A stretch of 64,000 nt of DNA from Burkholderiaceae bacterium (GTDB taxonomy: Bacteria; Pseudomonadota; Gammaproteobacteria; Burkholderiales; Burkholderiaceae_C). Under the pieces are notes generated by a model that saw only the letters and a list, made by a program, of their open reading frames with translations, was not told where the DNA came from and searched no databases. Made by a program: the position numbers and the translations under genes. Positions 41,057-49,385 of this stretch are shown here, in pieces (position 1 is the first letter of the stretch; each line of letters begins with the position of its first letter). Where the stretch lies: positions 1,054,001-1,118,000 of the forward strand of contig JACKLI010000001.1 in NCBI GenBank assembly GCA_024235995.1, in the 5' to 3' direction.

Positions 41057-42277
41057 TCAGGACTTGACCAGCGGGCAGCCGCCTTCGTTGAGCGGACGGA
41101 AGGCCTGGTCGGCCGGAATGGTCTGAATCAGCTTGTAGTAGTCCCACGGATACTTGGACTCGCTCGGCTTCTTGACCTCGAACAGGTAGGCCGGGTGGAT
41201 CTTGCGGCCGTCGACGCGGATCGTGCCCTTGCCGAACAGCGGGTCGTCGGTGGGCAGCTTCTTCATCTCGGCCACCACCTTGGCGCCATCGCTGTCCTCC
41301 TGAATGGCGTCGACCGCCTTCAGGTAGTGCAGGAGACCGGCGTACACCCCCGCCTGCACCATGGTCGGCATCTTGCCGCCGTGCAGGGCGCCAAAGCGCT
41401 TGGACCAGGCGCGCGTGCCGTCGTTCATGTCCCAGTAGAAGGTTTCGGTCAGTTGCAGGCCTTGCGCCGTCTGCAGGCCCAGGCCGTGGATGTCGCTCAG
41501 GAACACCAGCAGGCCCGCCATCTTCTGGCCGCCCTTGACGATGCCGAATTCGGAGGCCTGCTTGATCGAGTTGATGGTGTCGGCGCCGGCGTTGGCCAGG
41601 CCGATGACCTTGGCCTTGGAGCTTTGCGCCTGCAGCAGGAAGGACGAGAAGTCGGTCGTGCCCAGAGGCACCTTGACGCTGCCCAGCACCTTGCCGCCGG
41701 CCGCCTTGATGACCTCCGAGGTGTCTTTTTCGAGGGCGTGGCCGAAGGCGTAGTCAGCCGTCAGGAAGAACCAGCTGTCGCCCCCCGCCTTCACCACCGC
41801 GCTGCCGGTGCCGTGCGCCAGCATCCAGGTGTCGTAGGTCCAGTGCACGGTGTTGGGCGTGCAGGCCTTGCCGGTCAGGTCGGACGTGCCGCCCGTGGAG
41901 TTCACCATGACCTTGTTCTTTTCCTTGACCACCTGGTTGACGGCCAGCGCCACCGAGGACGTGGGCACGTCCAGGATCATGTCCACGCCTTCGGAGTCGA
42001 TCCACTTGCGGGCGATGCTGGAGCCCACATCGGGCTTGTTCTGGTGGTCGGCCGAGACGATCTCGACCTTCAGCTTGGAGCCGGTTTGCTTGAGATAGTC
42101 TTCGACCGCCATCTTGGCGGCGACCACCGAACCGGGACCCGACAGGTCGGCGTAGGGGCCGGACATGTCGCTGAGGACACCCACCTTGACCACGCCACCC
42201 GAAATCGCGGCCTGCGCCGTGCCTCCGACCACGAGTCCCAGTCCGGCGATCAACGAGCACAACAGTTTGCGTTTCAT
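41057..42277 (-). CDS. ABC transporter substrate-binding protein, tandem copy A (peripla-BP_6)
   Basis: 406 residues. Signal peptide MKRKLLCSLIAGLGLVVGGT-AQA. Type I periplasmic fold of the Leu/Ile/Val-binding group (GVLSDMSGPYADLSGPGSVV, VSADHQNKPDVGSSIARKW, AFGHALEKDTSEVIKAAGG, FEVKKPSESKYPWDYYKLIQ). This subgroup often binds amides, urea or aromatic acids rather than Leu/Ile/Val, so the ligand is open. By eye about four of five residues match copy B just upstream; differences cluster around 120-140 and 310-330. Confidence 0.9.
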   Translation of the reverse strand: MKRKLLCSLIAGLGLVVGGTAQAAISGGVVKVGVLSDMSGPYADLSGPGSVVAAKMAVEDYLKQTGSKLKVEIVSADHQNKPDVGSSIARKWIDSEGVDMILDVPTSSVALAVNQVVKEKNKVMVNSTGGTSDLTGKACTPNTVHWTYDTWMLAHGTGSAVVKAGGDSWFFLTADYAFGHALEKDTSEVIKAAGGKVLGSVKVPLGTTDFSSFLLQAQSSKAKVIGLANAGADTINSIKQASEFGIVKGGQKMAGLLVFLSDIHGLGLQTAQGLQLTETFYWDMNDGTRAWSKRFGALHGGKMPTMVQAGVYAGLLHYLKAVDAIQEDSDGAKVVAEMKKLPTDDPLFGKGTIRVDGRKIHPAYLFEVKKPSESKYPWDYYKLIQTIPADQAFRPLNEGGCPLVKS

Positions 42278-42384
42278 GGTTGCTTCCTCTCAAAAAAACC
42301 GATCAGTGCGACGTGCCTGATCAACAACTGCCACCTGTCATTGCGGTGCTTGCGGGGCGGCAGCGGGCGGGAGGAACCGGCGTG

Positions 42385-42403
42385 GGCGCGGTGTGCCCGC
42401 GCC
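42385..42403 (-). terminator. Hairpin between the two binding-protein genes
   Basis: Perfect 7-bp stem GGCGCGG/CCGCGCC around TGTGC, 30 bp downstream of the copy B stop, no T-tract. Likely an mRNA-stabilising or attenuating stem that sets the higher copy B level typical of ABC operons. Confidence 0.45.
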
Positions 42404-42432
42404 GATTCCTGACTTCGATGCTCGGGCCAGGG

Positions 42433-43656
42433 TCACTTCTTGGCGACGAGCGGGCAGCCACCCTCGTCGAGCGGGCGGAATGCCTTGTCGGCGGGAATGG
42501 TCTGAATCAGCTTGTAGTAGTCCCACGGATACTTGGACTCGCTCGGCTTCTTGACCTCGAACAGGTAGGCGGGATGGAGCTTGCGCCCGTCGGCACGGAT
42601 CGTGCCCTTGCCGAACAGGATGTCGTCGGTCGGCATGGCCTTCATCTTGGCCACGATCGCCTTGCCGTCGGTGTCGTCCTGCAGCGCGTCGACCGCCTTC
42701 AGGTAGTGCAGGACGCTGGCGTACACGCCGGCATGGTCGGCCGACGGGTACTTGCCGCCGTTGGCGGCCGCAAAGCGCTTGCTCCAGGCGCGCGTGCCGT
42801 CGTCGTGGTCCCAGTAGAAGGTCTCGGTCAGCTGCAGGCCTTGCGCGGTCTGCAGGCCCAGGCCGTGCACGTCGGTGATGAACACCAGCAGGCCGGCCAT
42901 CTTCTGGCCGCCCTTGACGATGCCGAACTCGGCCGCCTGCTTGACCGAGTTGGTGAAGTCCGCGCCCGCGTTGGCCAGGCCGACGACCTTGGCCTTGGAC
43001 GACTGGGCCTGCAGCAGGAAGGACGAGAAGTCGCTGGTGCCCAGCGGCACCTTGACGCCGCCCAGCACCTTGCCGCCCGACGCCTTGACGACCTCGCTGG
43101 TGTCGCGCTCCAGCGCGTGGCCGAAGGCGTAGTCGGCGGTCAGGAAGAACCAGCTGTCGCCCCCCGCCTTGACCACCGCGCTGCCGGTGCCGTGCGCCAG
43201 CATCCAGGTGTCGTACAGCCAGTGCACGAAGTTGGGCGAGCAGGCCTTGCCGGTCAGGTCGGACGAGCCGCCGCCGGTGTTGACGTTGACCTTGTTCTTT
43301 TCGGTCGTGACCTGGCTCACGGCCAGCGCGACCGACGAGGTGGGCACGTCGGTGATCATGTCCACGCCCTCGGTGTCGTACCACTTGCGGGCGATGCTGG
43401 AGCCCACGTCGGGCTTGTTCTGGTGGTCGGCCGAGATGATCTCGATCTTCAGCTTGGAGCCGGTGGCCTTGGCGTAGTCCTCGGCGGCCATCTTGGCGGC
43501 CAGCACCGAGCCGGTGCCGGTCAGGTCGGCATACGGGCCGGACATGTCGTTCATCACGCCGATCTTGACCACCCCTCCCGAGATGGCGGCCTGGGCCGCG
43601 CCGGACAGCGCCAGGCCCAGGCCGGCGATCAGCGTGCAAAGCAGTTTGCGTTTCAT
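42433..43656 (-). CDS. ABC transporter substrate-binding protein, tandem copy B (peripla-BP_6)
   Basis: 407 residues. Paralog of copy A with the same signal peptide and ends, e.g. MKRKLLCTLIAGLGLALSGA, VGSSIARKWYDTEGVDMITD, TGTRAWSK-type loop GTRAWSKRFAAANGGKYPSA and RPLDEGGCPLVAKK. DNA identity is high across both genes, so they are a tandem duplication kept in one operon. Divergence in the ligand-cleft half suggests two related ligands, which is inference. Confidence 0.9.
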   Translation of the reverse strand: MKRKLLCTLIAGLGLALSGAAQAAISGGVVKIGVMNDMSGPYADLTGTGSVLAAKMAAEDYAKATGSKLKIEIISADHQNKPDVGSSIARKWYDTEGVDMITDVPTSSVALAVSQVTTEKNKVNVNTGGGSSDLTGKACSPNFVHWLYDTWMLAHGTGSAVVKAGGDSWFFLTADYAFGHALERDTSEVVKASGGKVLGGVKVPLGTSDFSSFLLQAQSSKAKVVGLANAGADFTNSVKQAAEFGIVKGGQKMAGLLVFITDVHGLGLQTAQGLQLTETFYWDHDDGTRAWSKRFAAANGGKYPSADHAGVYASVLHYLKAVDALQDDTDGKAIVAKMKAMPTDDILFGKGTIRADGRKLHPAYLFEVKKPSESKYPWDYYKLIQTIPADKAFRPLDEGGCPLVAKK

Positions 43657-43693
43657 GGGGGTACTCCTCGAGGTGGGTGTGAAAGACCGAATA

Positions 43694-44401
43694 TCAGACG
43701 CCGAGATACTGGTGCAGCATGTCCATGTTGCCCTGCAGCTCGGCGGCGGTGAACTCGCGCAGGATCAGGCCGCGCTCCATGATGTAGAAGCGGTCGGCCA
43801 GCGGCGCGGCGAAGCGGAAGTTCTGTTCCACCATCAGCACCGTGAAGCCGCGCGCGCGCAACTCGCGGATCATGCGCGCCAGGGCCTGCACGATGACGGG
43901 TGCCAGGCCCTCGGAGATCTCGTCCAGCAGCAGGATCTTGGCGCCGGTGCGCAGGATGCGCGCCACCGCCAGCATCTGCTGCTCGCCACCCGACAGGCGC
44001 CCGCCCGGGCTGTTGCGGCGGGTCTTCAAGTTGGGGAACATGTCGTAGATTTCCTGAACGCTCATGCCGCCCTCGGCCACCTTGGGCGGCAGCATCAGGT
44101 TCTCTTCGCAGCTCAGCGAGGTCAGGATGCCGCGCTCCTCGGGGCAGTAGCCCACGCCCAGCTTGGCGATGTGGTGCGGCGCCAGGCGCACCGTGTCCTG
44201 GCCGTTGATCTCGATGGCACCGGTGCGCTTGCCCACCAGGCCCATCAGCGCGCGCAGGCTGGTGGTGCGGCCGGCGCCGTTGCGGCCCAGCAGGCTGACC
44301 ACCTCGCCGCTTTTGACCTCGAAATTGACGCCGTGCAGGATGTGCGACTCGCCGTACCAGGCGTGCACGTCCTTGAAGCGGATGGCGGTGGATGCAGTCA
44401 T
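43694..44401 (-). CDS. livF: ABC ATPase LivF with Walker A Lys replaced by Arg
   Basis: 235 residues. Order and motifs are LivF: DVHAWYGESHILHGVNFEVK, Walker A GRNGAGRTT (39-47), signature LSGGEQQMLAVARIL, Walker B ILLLDEISEGLAP, H-loop replaced by VLMVEQNFRFA as normal for LivF. The invariant Walker A Lys is Arg45 (codon CGC). The start at 44401 is chosen by family N-terminus; it begins 16 bp after livG. Confidence 0.92.
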   Translation of the reverse strand: MTASTAIRFKDVHAWYGESHILHGVNFEVKSGEVVSLLGRNGAGRTTSLRALMGLVGKRTGAIEINGQDTVRLAPHHIAKLGVGYCPEERGILTSLSCEENLMLPPKVAEGGMSVQEIYDMFPNLKTRRNSPGGRLSGGEQQMLAVARILRTGAKILLLDEISEGLAPVIVQALARMIRELRARGFTVLMVEQNFRFAAPLADRFYIMERGLILREFTAAELQGNMDMLHQYLGV

Positions 44402-44417
44402 TCGTCGATGGCCCTCT

Positions 44418-45194
44418 TCATGCGCCAATGCCTTCGAGCGCGTCGTCGGTGCTGCCCATGTAGGCCTCGAGCACCTTCGGGTTGCGCGAGACCTCGGCGT
44501 ACGGCCCCTCGGCGATGACTTCGCCGAACTGCAGCACGGTGATGGTGTCGGCGATCTGGCCGACCACGCTCATGTTGTGCTCCACCATCAGCACGGTGCG
44601 GTCGGCCGCCACCTTCTGGATCAGCTGGGTGACCAGCTCCACGTCCTCGTGGCCCATGCCTTGGGTGGGTTCGTCCAGCAGCAGCAGCTTGGGGTCCATC
44701 GCCAGCGTGGTGGCGATCTCGAGCGCGCGCTTGCGGCCGTAGGGCAGCTCGATGGCCTGCAGGGACGCGAACTCGGCCAGCCCCACGTGGTCGAGCAACT
44801 CCATGCAGCGCCCGTTGAGCTGCTCGAGCGTGCGCGAGGACTGCCAGAAGTTGAAGGCCGTGCCCAGCGTGGGCTGCAGCGCCACGCGCACGTTCTCCAG
44901 CACGCTCATGTGCGGGAAGGTGGAGGAGATCTGGAACGAGCGCACCATGCCGCGGCGCGCCACCTGGGCGGGCTTCTCGCGCGTGATGTCGCTGCCTTCC
45001 AGCAGGATGGTGCCGCGCGTGGGCTCGAGAAACTTGGTCAGCAGGTTGAAGCAGGTGGTCTTGCCGGCGCCGTTGGGGCCGATCAGCGCGTGGATGGTGC
45101 CGCGCCGGACCTTGAGGTTGACACCGTTGACCGCGACAAAGCCCTTGAACTCCTTCACCAGCCCGCGGGTTTCCAAAATGATGTCTGAACTCAT
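44418..45194 (-). CDS. livG: ABC ATPase LivG
   Basis: 258 residues. Walker A GPNGAGKTT (39-47), LivG-type signature ELPYGRKRALEIATTLAMDP, Walker B LLLLDEPTQGMGHED, H-loop TVLMVEHNMSVV. RSFQISSTFPHMSVLENVRV is the typical Q-loop stretch. First gene of the operon livG-livF-bpB-bpA-livH-livM. Confidence 0.95.
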   Translation of the reverse strand: MSSDIILETRGLVKEFKGFVAVNGVNLKVRRGTIHALIGPNGAGKTTCFNLLTKFLEPTRGTILLEGSDITREKPAQVARRGMVRSFQISSTFPHMSVLENVRVALQPTLGTAFNFWQSSRTLEQLNGRCMELLDHVGLAEFASLQAIELPYGRKRALEIATTLAMDPKLLLLDEPTQGMGHEDVELVTQLIQKVAADRTVLMVEHNMSVVGQIADTITVLQFGEVIAEGPYAEVSRNPKVLEAYMGSTDDALEGIGA

Positions 45195-45487
45195 GCGCCC
45201 ATATCAACCTGATAGCGCCGACGCCAAGGGGCGCCGGTCAAAACGGGCCGATTATGCGCGGGTGGTTTGCCTTCCCCGCTCAGGGTTTTCACCCGAGATG
45301 CGGTGCGCCCACGCTCGCGCAGCCTCGTGGATTCGGCCCGGCTACGAGCGGCCGTCGTCGGTCTTCAGGCGCGCCGTGTCGGTGGCGATGGCCGCCGGTC
45401 CTGGCCCACCGTTTCGGCATCAGGCGACGTGGCGGCCACCAGGCTGTGGCGGGCGAGCTTCGTCACGAGATCGAGGCCCGCCCCGCC
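45195..45487. other. Gene-free stretch upstream of livG
   Basis: 293 bp between livG (start at 45194) and the 3' end of the Lrp gene. Both genes are on the minus strand, so this should hold the liv promoter. No reading frame in either direction resembles a known protein, and I see no clear -35/-10 pair. A low-complexity GGCG/GCC texture runs throughout. Confidence 0.5.
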
Positions 45488-45979
45488 TCACGTGTCGCGC
45501 GGGGCGGCCCCCAGCGGAACTTCGGTGCTGAACTTGGCGCGCCGCGTGGCAAAGAAGGTGCGCACGTTGCGCACGTTGGCATCCTGCGTGAACAGGCGCT
45601 CGGCCAGCGCCTGGTAGGCTGGCATGTCGGGCACGCGCAGCACCAGCATGAAGTCGGGCCCGGGCGCCACGCGCCAGCACTGCTGCACGGCGGACTCGGC
45701 CACCGCCCGGTGCTCGAACGCGTCCAGGTGCTCGGCACCCTGGCGGTCGAGCGCGACCTCGGCGATGGCGCTCAGGCCGTGGCCTTGCAGGGCCGCCAGG
45801 CGGTCCTCGTCCAGCAGCGCCACGGTGCGGGTGATGAGGCCCGCCTCATGCAGGCGGCGCACGCGCCGCAGGGCGGTGGGCGGCGAAACGCCGGCGCGCT
45901 CGGCCAGGGCCTGGTTGCTGGCGGCGGCATCGTGCTGCAGCAGGTTCAACAGATGCCAATCGATGGCGTCAAATTCCAT
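45488..45979 (-). CDS. Lrp/AsnC family transcriptional regulator
   Basis: 163 residues. N-terminal HTH: FDAIDWHLLNLLQHDAAASN, QALAERAGVSPPTALRRVRR, LHEAGLITR. C-terminal RAM ligand domain: HLDAFEHRAVAESAVQQCWR, FMLVLRVPDMPAYQALAERL. Divergent from glmS across a 136-bp AT-rich region, a natural Lrp target. The start at 45979 (MEFDAIDW) matches family N-termini; 46018 is possible. Candidate target besides itself and glmS: phhBA, because Lrp-type proteins often control phenylalanine hydroxylation. Confidence 0.9.
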   Translation of the reverse strand: MEFDAIDWHLLNLLQHDAAASNQALAERAGVSPPTALRRVRRLHEAGLITRTVALLDEDRLAALQGHGLSAIAEVALDRQGAEHLDAFEHRAVAESAVQQCWRVAPGPDFMLVLRVPDMPAYQALAERLFTQDANVRNVRTFFATRRAKFSTEVPLGAAPRDT

Positions 45980-46115
45980 AAATGATCGAAAATCAACTGT
46001 AAATTTCGTATTCACCAATCAAAGAAATAATATTTCAAAATCAAATTCAAATCAATCCCATATTTCTGCTTGCTCTATTTACGATCGATCCCGTTCAATC
46101 CACGGGAGCCTTCTC
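45980..46115. promoter_or_regulatory. AT-rich divergent control region of the Lrp gene and glmS
   Basis: 136 bp, much more AT than its surroundings, with phased A/T runs (AAATCAAATTCAAATCAAT at about 46041-46059; TAATATTTCAAAATC just before). Bendable AT-rich DNA is what Lrp/AsnC proteins bind. CGGGAGCC precedes the glmS ATG. Confidence 0.5.
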
Positions 46116-47999
46116 ATGTGCGGAATCGTCGGCGCGGTCTCCACGCGCAACATCGTGCCCATCCTGGTGCAGGGCCTGCAGCGGCTGGAATACCGGGGCT
46201 ATGACTCGTGCGGTGTGGCGGTGCACGCGTCGGCGGGCGCGTTGCGGCGCGTGCGCGGCATCGCCCGCGTGGCTGACCTGGCGGCGCAGTGCGAGCGCGA
46301 GCGGCTGCAGGGCACCACCGGCATCGCCCACACGCGCTGGGCCACCCACGGGGCGCCCGCGGTGGCCAACGCGCATCCGCACGTCAGCTGCGGGCCCGAT
46401 GCACGCGAGGCCGACGACCGCGCGCCACGCGTGACGCTGGTGCACAACGGCATCATCGAGAACCACGAGGCCCTGCATGCCGAGCTGGCCGCGCGCGGCT
46501 ACGCGTTTGCCAGCCAGACCGACACCGAGGTCATCGTGCACCTGATCGACAGCCTGTACGAGGGCGATCTGGCCGAGGCCGTGCGGGCCGCCGTCAAGCG
46601 CCTGCGCGGCAGCTATTCCATCGCCGTGCTGCACCGCGACGAGCCGCAGCGCCTGGTGGGCGCGCGCCAGGGTTCGCCCCTGGTGCTGGGTCTGGGCGCC
46701 GACGGCAAGGAAAATTTTCTGGCCAGCGACGCCATGGCCCTGGCCGGCGTGACCGACCAGATCGTCTATCTGGAAGAAGGCGACGTGGTCGACGTGCAGC
46801 TGGGCAAGCACTGGATCGTGGACGGCGACGGGCGGCCCGCCGAACGCGCCGCGCGCACCGTGCAGGCCATGAGCGGCGCGGCCGAGCTGGGGCCTTATCG
46901 CCATTACATGCAAAAGGAAATCTTCGAGCAGCCACGCGCCGTGGCCGACACGCTGGAGGGCGTGAAGGCGGTGGTGCCCGAGCTGTTCGAGGCCGCCGCC
47001 CATCACGCGCCGGGCGATGGCGCCCATCCCACCTTCGCGCGCGTGCGGCAGGTGCTGATCCTGGCCTGCGGCACCAGCTACTACGCCGGCAGCGTGGCCA
47101 AGTACTGGCTGGAGAGCGTGGCCGGCATGCCCTGCCAGGTCGAGATCGCCAGCGAATACCGCTACCGCACCTCGGTGCCCGACCCCGACACGCTGGTCGT
47201 GACCATCTCGCAGTCGGGCGAGACCGCCGACACCCTGGCCGCGCTGCGCCACGCGCAGGGCCTGGGCATGCGCCACACGCTGACGGTGTGCAACGTGGCC
47301 ACCAGCGCCATGGTGCGCGAATGCAAGCTGGCCTTTCTGACCCGCGCCGGCGTCGAGATCGGCGTGGCCAGCACCAAGGCCTTCACCACGCAGCTGGTGG
47401 GCCTGTTTTTGCTCACGCTGGCGCTGGCCAGGTCGCACGGACGCCTGACGGACGAGCAGGAAGCCGCGCACCTCAAGGCCCTGCGCCACCTGCCGGTGGC
47501 CTTGCAGGCCGTGCTGGCGCTGGAGCCGCAGGTCATCGGCTGGGCCGAGCAGTTCGCGGCCAAGGAAAACGCGCTCTTCCTGGGTCGCGGCCTACACTAC
47601 CCCATCGCGCAGGAGGGCGCGCTCAAGCTGAAAGAAATCACCTACATCCACGCCGAGGCGTATGCGGCGGGCGAACTCAAGCACGGCCCGCTGGCCCTGG
47701 TCACCAGCGCCATGCCGGTGGTGGTGGTGGCGCCCAACGACGCGCTGCTGGAAAAGCTCAAGAGCAACATGCAGGAAGTGCGCGCGCGCGGCGGCGTGCT
47801 GTACGCGCTGGCCGACGCCGACAGCCGCATCGACAGCAGCGAAGGCCTGCACGTCATCCGCATGCCCGAGAACGTCGGCCTGCTCTCGCCCATCCTGCAC
47901 GTGGTGCCGCTGCAGCTCCTGGCCTATCACACGGCGGTGGCGCGCGGCACGGACGTGGACAAGCCGCGCAACCTGGCCAAGAGCGTGACGGTGGAGTGA
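46116..47999 (+). CDS. glmS: Glutamine-fructose-6-phosphate aminotransferase GlmS
   Basis: 627 residues. Makes glucosamine-6-phosphate for peptidoglycan and LPS. Catalytic Cys2 in MCGIVGAVSTRNIVPILVQG, RRLEYRGYDS-type QRLEYRGYDSCGVAV, glutamine site THGAPAVANAHPH and HNGIIENH. Two SIS domains: LACGTSYYAGSVAKYWLE, VVTISQSGETADTLAAL, GVASTKAFTTQLVGLF; C-terminal DKPRNLAKSVTVE. Slightly longer than usual because of an acidic loop (DAREADDRAPR) near residue 95. GGGAG precedes the start. It lies away from glmM/glmU and next to an Lrp regulator, so it may be a second, regulated copy. Confidence 0.96.
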   Translation: MCGIVGAVSTRNIVPILVQGLQRLEYRGYDSCGVAVHASAGALRRVRGIARVADLAAQCERERLQGTTGIAHTRWATHGAPAVANAHPHVSCGPDAREADDRAPRVTLVHNGIIENHEALHAELAARGYAFASQTDTEVIVHLIDSLYEGDLAEAVRAAVKRLRGSYSIAVLHRDEPQRLVGARQGSPLVLGLGADGKENFLASDAMALAGVTDQIVYLEEGDVVDVQLGKHWIVDGDGRPAERAARTVQAMSGAAELGPYRHYMQKEIFEQPRAVADTLEGVKAVVPELFEAAAHHAPGDGAHPTFARVRQVLILACGTSYYAGSVAKYWLESVAGMPCQVEIASEYRYRTSVPDPDTLVVTISQSGETADTLAALRHAQGLGMRHTLTVCNVATSAMVRECKLAFLTRAGVEIGVASTKAFTTQLVGLFLLTLALARSHGRLTDEQEAAHLKALRHLPVALQAVLALEPQVIGWAEQFAAKENALFLGRGLHYPIAQEGALKLKEITYIHAEAYAAGELKHGPLALVTSAMPVVVVAPNDALLEKLKSNMQEVRARGGVLYALADADSRIDSSEGLHVIRMPENVGLLSPILHVVPLQLLAYHTAVARGTDVDKPRNLAKSVTVE

Positions 48000-48171
48000 G
48001 CGGGGGGTGCCAGCCCGGTCATGGCGTTGATCTTCGCCTTGCTGGATGGTCAGCGGGGTCTTGCGTCTTGATTTGCCGGTCCCTTGAGCGCCGGGTCGAC
48101 CGCGGGGTAGCCAGAACGCCGGAAATGTGCGCGTGAGCGCGCGACAATTGAGTTATCAGGAGACTTCACTC

Positions 48172-48492
48172 ATGAAACTCACGCCCACCGACGCCAGAGC
48201 CTTGCTGCAAACGCTACCCGACTGGCGCTTCGACGCCGCGCGCGGCGGACTCATCGTGCGCGAATTCACCTTCCGCGACTTTGCCCAGGCCTTCGGCTTC
48301 ATGAGCCAGATCGCCCTGGTGGCCGAGCGCCGCAACCACCATCCCGAGTGGTTCAACGTTTACAACCGCGTGCAGGTGACGCTGACCACGCACGATGCGG
48401 GCGGCCTGTCGATGAAGGACGTCGAGCTGGCGCGCACCATGGACCGCGTGGCGGCTGCGCTGGCGCAGCAAGCCCAGGAGCCGACACCATGA
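48172..48492 (+). CDS. phhB: Pterin-4a-carbinolamine dehydratase PhhB
   Basis: 106 residues. Dehydrates 4a-hydroxytetrahydrobiopterin/-monapterin, regenerating the cofactor for PhhA. Signature FGFMSQIALVAERRNHHPEW-FNVYNRV with the active-site His pair, and LTTHDAGGLSMKDVELARTM. Complete and typical length. AGGAGACTT five bases upstream. Precedes phhA and overlaps it by four bases, the reverse of the Pseudomonas phhA-phhB order. Confidence 0.95.
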   Translation: MKLTPTDARALLQTLPDWRFDAARGGLIVREFTFRDFAQAFGFMSQIALVAERRNHHPEWFNVYNRVQVTLTTHDAGGLSMKDVELARTMDRVAAALAQQAQEPTP

Positions 48493-49385
48493 ATGCATCC
48501 GCCACCACCGACAAGCACGGCCTGGCCGCCGGCAACGCCACGCCGCCTTCGGCCGACTGGACGATCGACCAAGGCTGGGCCAGCTACACCGCCGCCGAGC
48601 ACGCCACCTGGAAGACGTTGTTCGAGCGCCAGAGCCGCCTGCTGCCGGGCCGGGCGTGCGACGATTTTCTGAGCGGGCTGAAGGACCTGCCGCTGCGCCA
48701 CGACCAGATTCCCGACTTCGAGCGCCTGTCGGACGTGCTGCACAAGCGCACCGGCTGGCGCGTGGTGGCGGTGCCGGGGCTGGTGCCCGACGAGGTGTTC
48801 TTCGACCACCTGGCGCACCGGCGCTTTCCGGCCGGGCAGTTCATTCGCCGGCCCGACCAGCTCGACTACCTGGAAGAGCCCGACGTGTTCCACGACGTGT
48901 TCGGCCACGTGCCCATGCTGATGCACCCGGTGATGGCCGAGTTCATCCAGGCCTATGGCCAGGGCGGCCTGCGCGCCAAGAAGGAGGGCGTGCTCGACCT
49001 GCTGGCCCGCGTGTACTGGTACACGGTGGAGTTCGGCCTGGTGCGCCAGCCCGATGGCCTGCGCATCTACGGCGCGGGCATCGTTTCGTCCGCCACCGAA
49101 TCGGTGTTTGCGCTGGAGGACGCTTCGCCCAACCGCATCGGCTTCGAGCTGGAGCGCGTGATGCGCACGCGCTACCGTATCGACGACTTTCAGGAAACGT
49201 ACTTCGTGCTCGACAACCTGGACCAGCTGCTGGCGCTGGCCCACACCGATTTCGACCCGGTGTATGCGCGCGTGACGCAGGAGCGGGCGCTGGTGCCGGG
49301 CGACGTGCTGCCCAGCGACCGCGTGCTGACGCGCGGCAGCGGGCGCTACCACGCGGCCAAACGCAATCCGGAGAACAAACCATGA
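48489..49385 (+). CDS. phhA: Phenylalanine-4-hydroxylase PhhA
   Basis: 298 residues. Fe(II)/pterin-dependent hydroxylation of Phe to Tyr. Iron ligands H135 and H140 in EPDVFHDVFGHVPML and E181 in RVYWYTVEFGLVRQ. FIRRPDQLDYLEEPDVFHD and GAGIVSSATESVFALE match bacterial PhhA. The N-terminus is about 25 residues longer than the catalytic core. Overlaps phhB (ATGA) and the next SDR gene (ATGA). Confidence 0.97.
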   Translation: MNASATTDKHGLAAGNATPPSADWTIDQGWASYTAAEHATWKTLFERQSRLLPGRACDDFLSGLKDLPLRHDQIPDFERLSDVLHKRTGWRVVAVPGLVPDEVFFDHLAHRRFPAGQFIRRPDQLDYLEEPDVFHDVFGHVPMLMHPVMAEFIQAYGQGGLRAKKEGVLDLLARVYWYTVEFGLVRQPDGLRIYGAGIVSSATESVFALEDASPNRIGFELERVMRTRYRIDDFQETYFVLDNLDQLLALAHTDFDPVYARVTQERALVPGDVLPSDRVLTRGSGRYHAAKRNPENKP

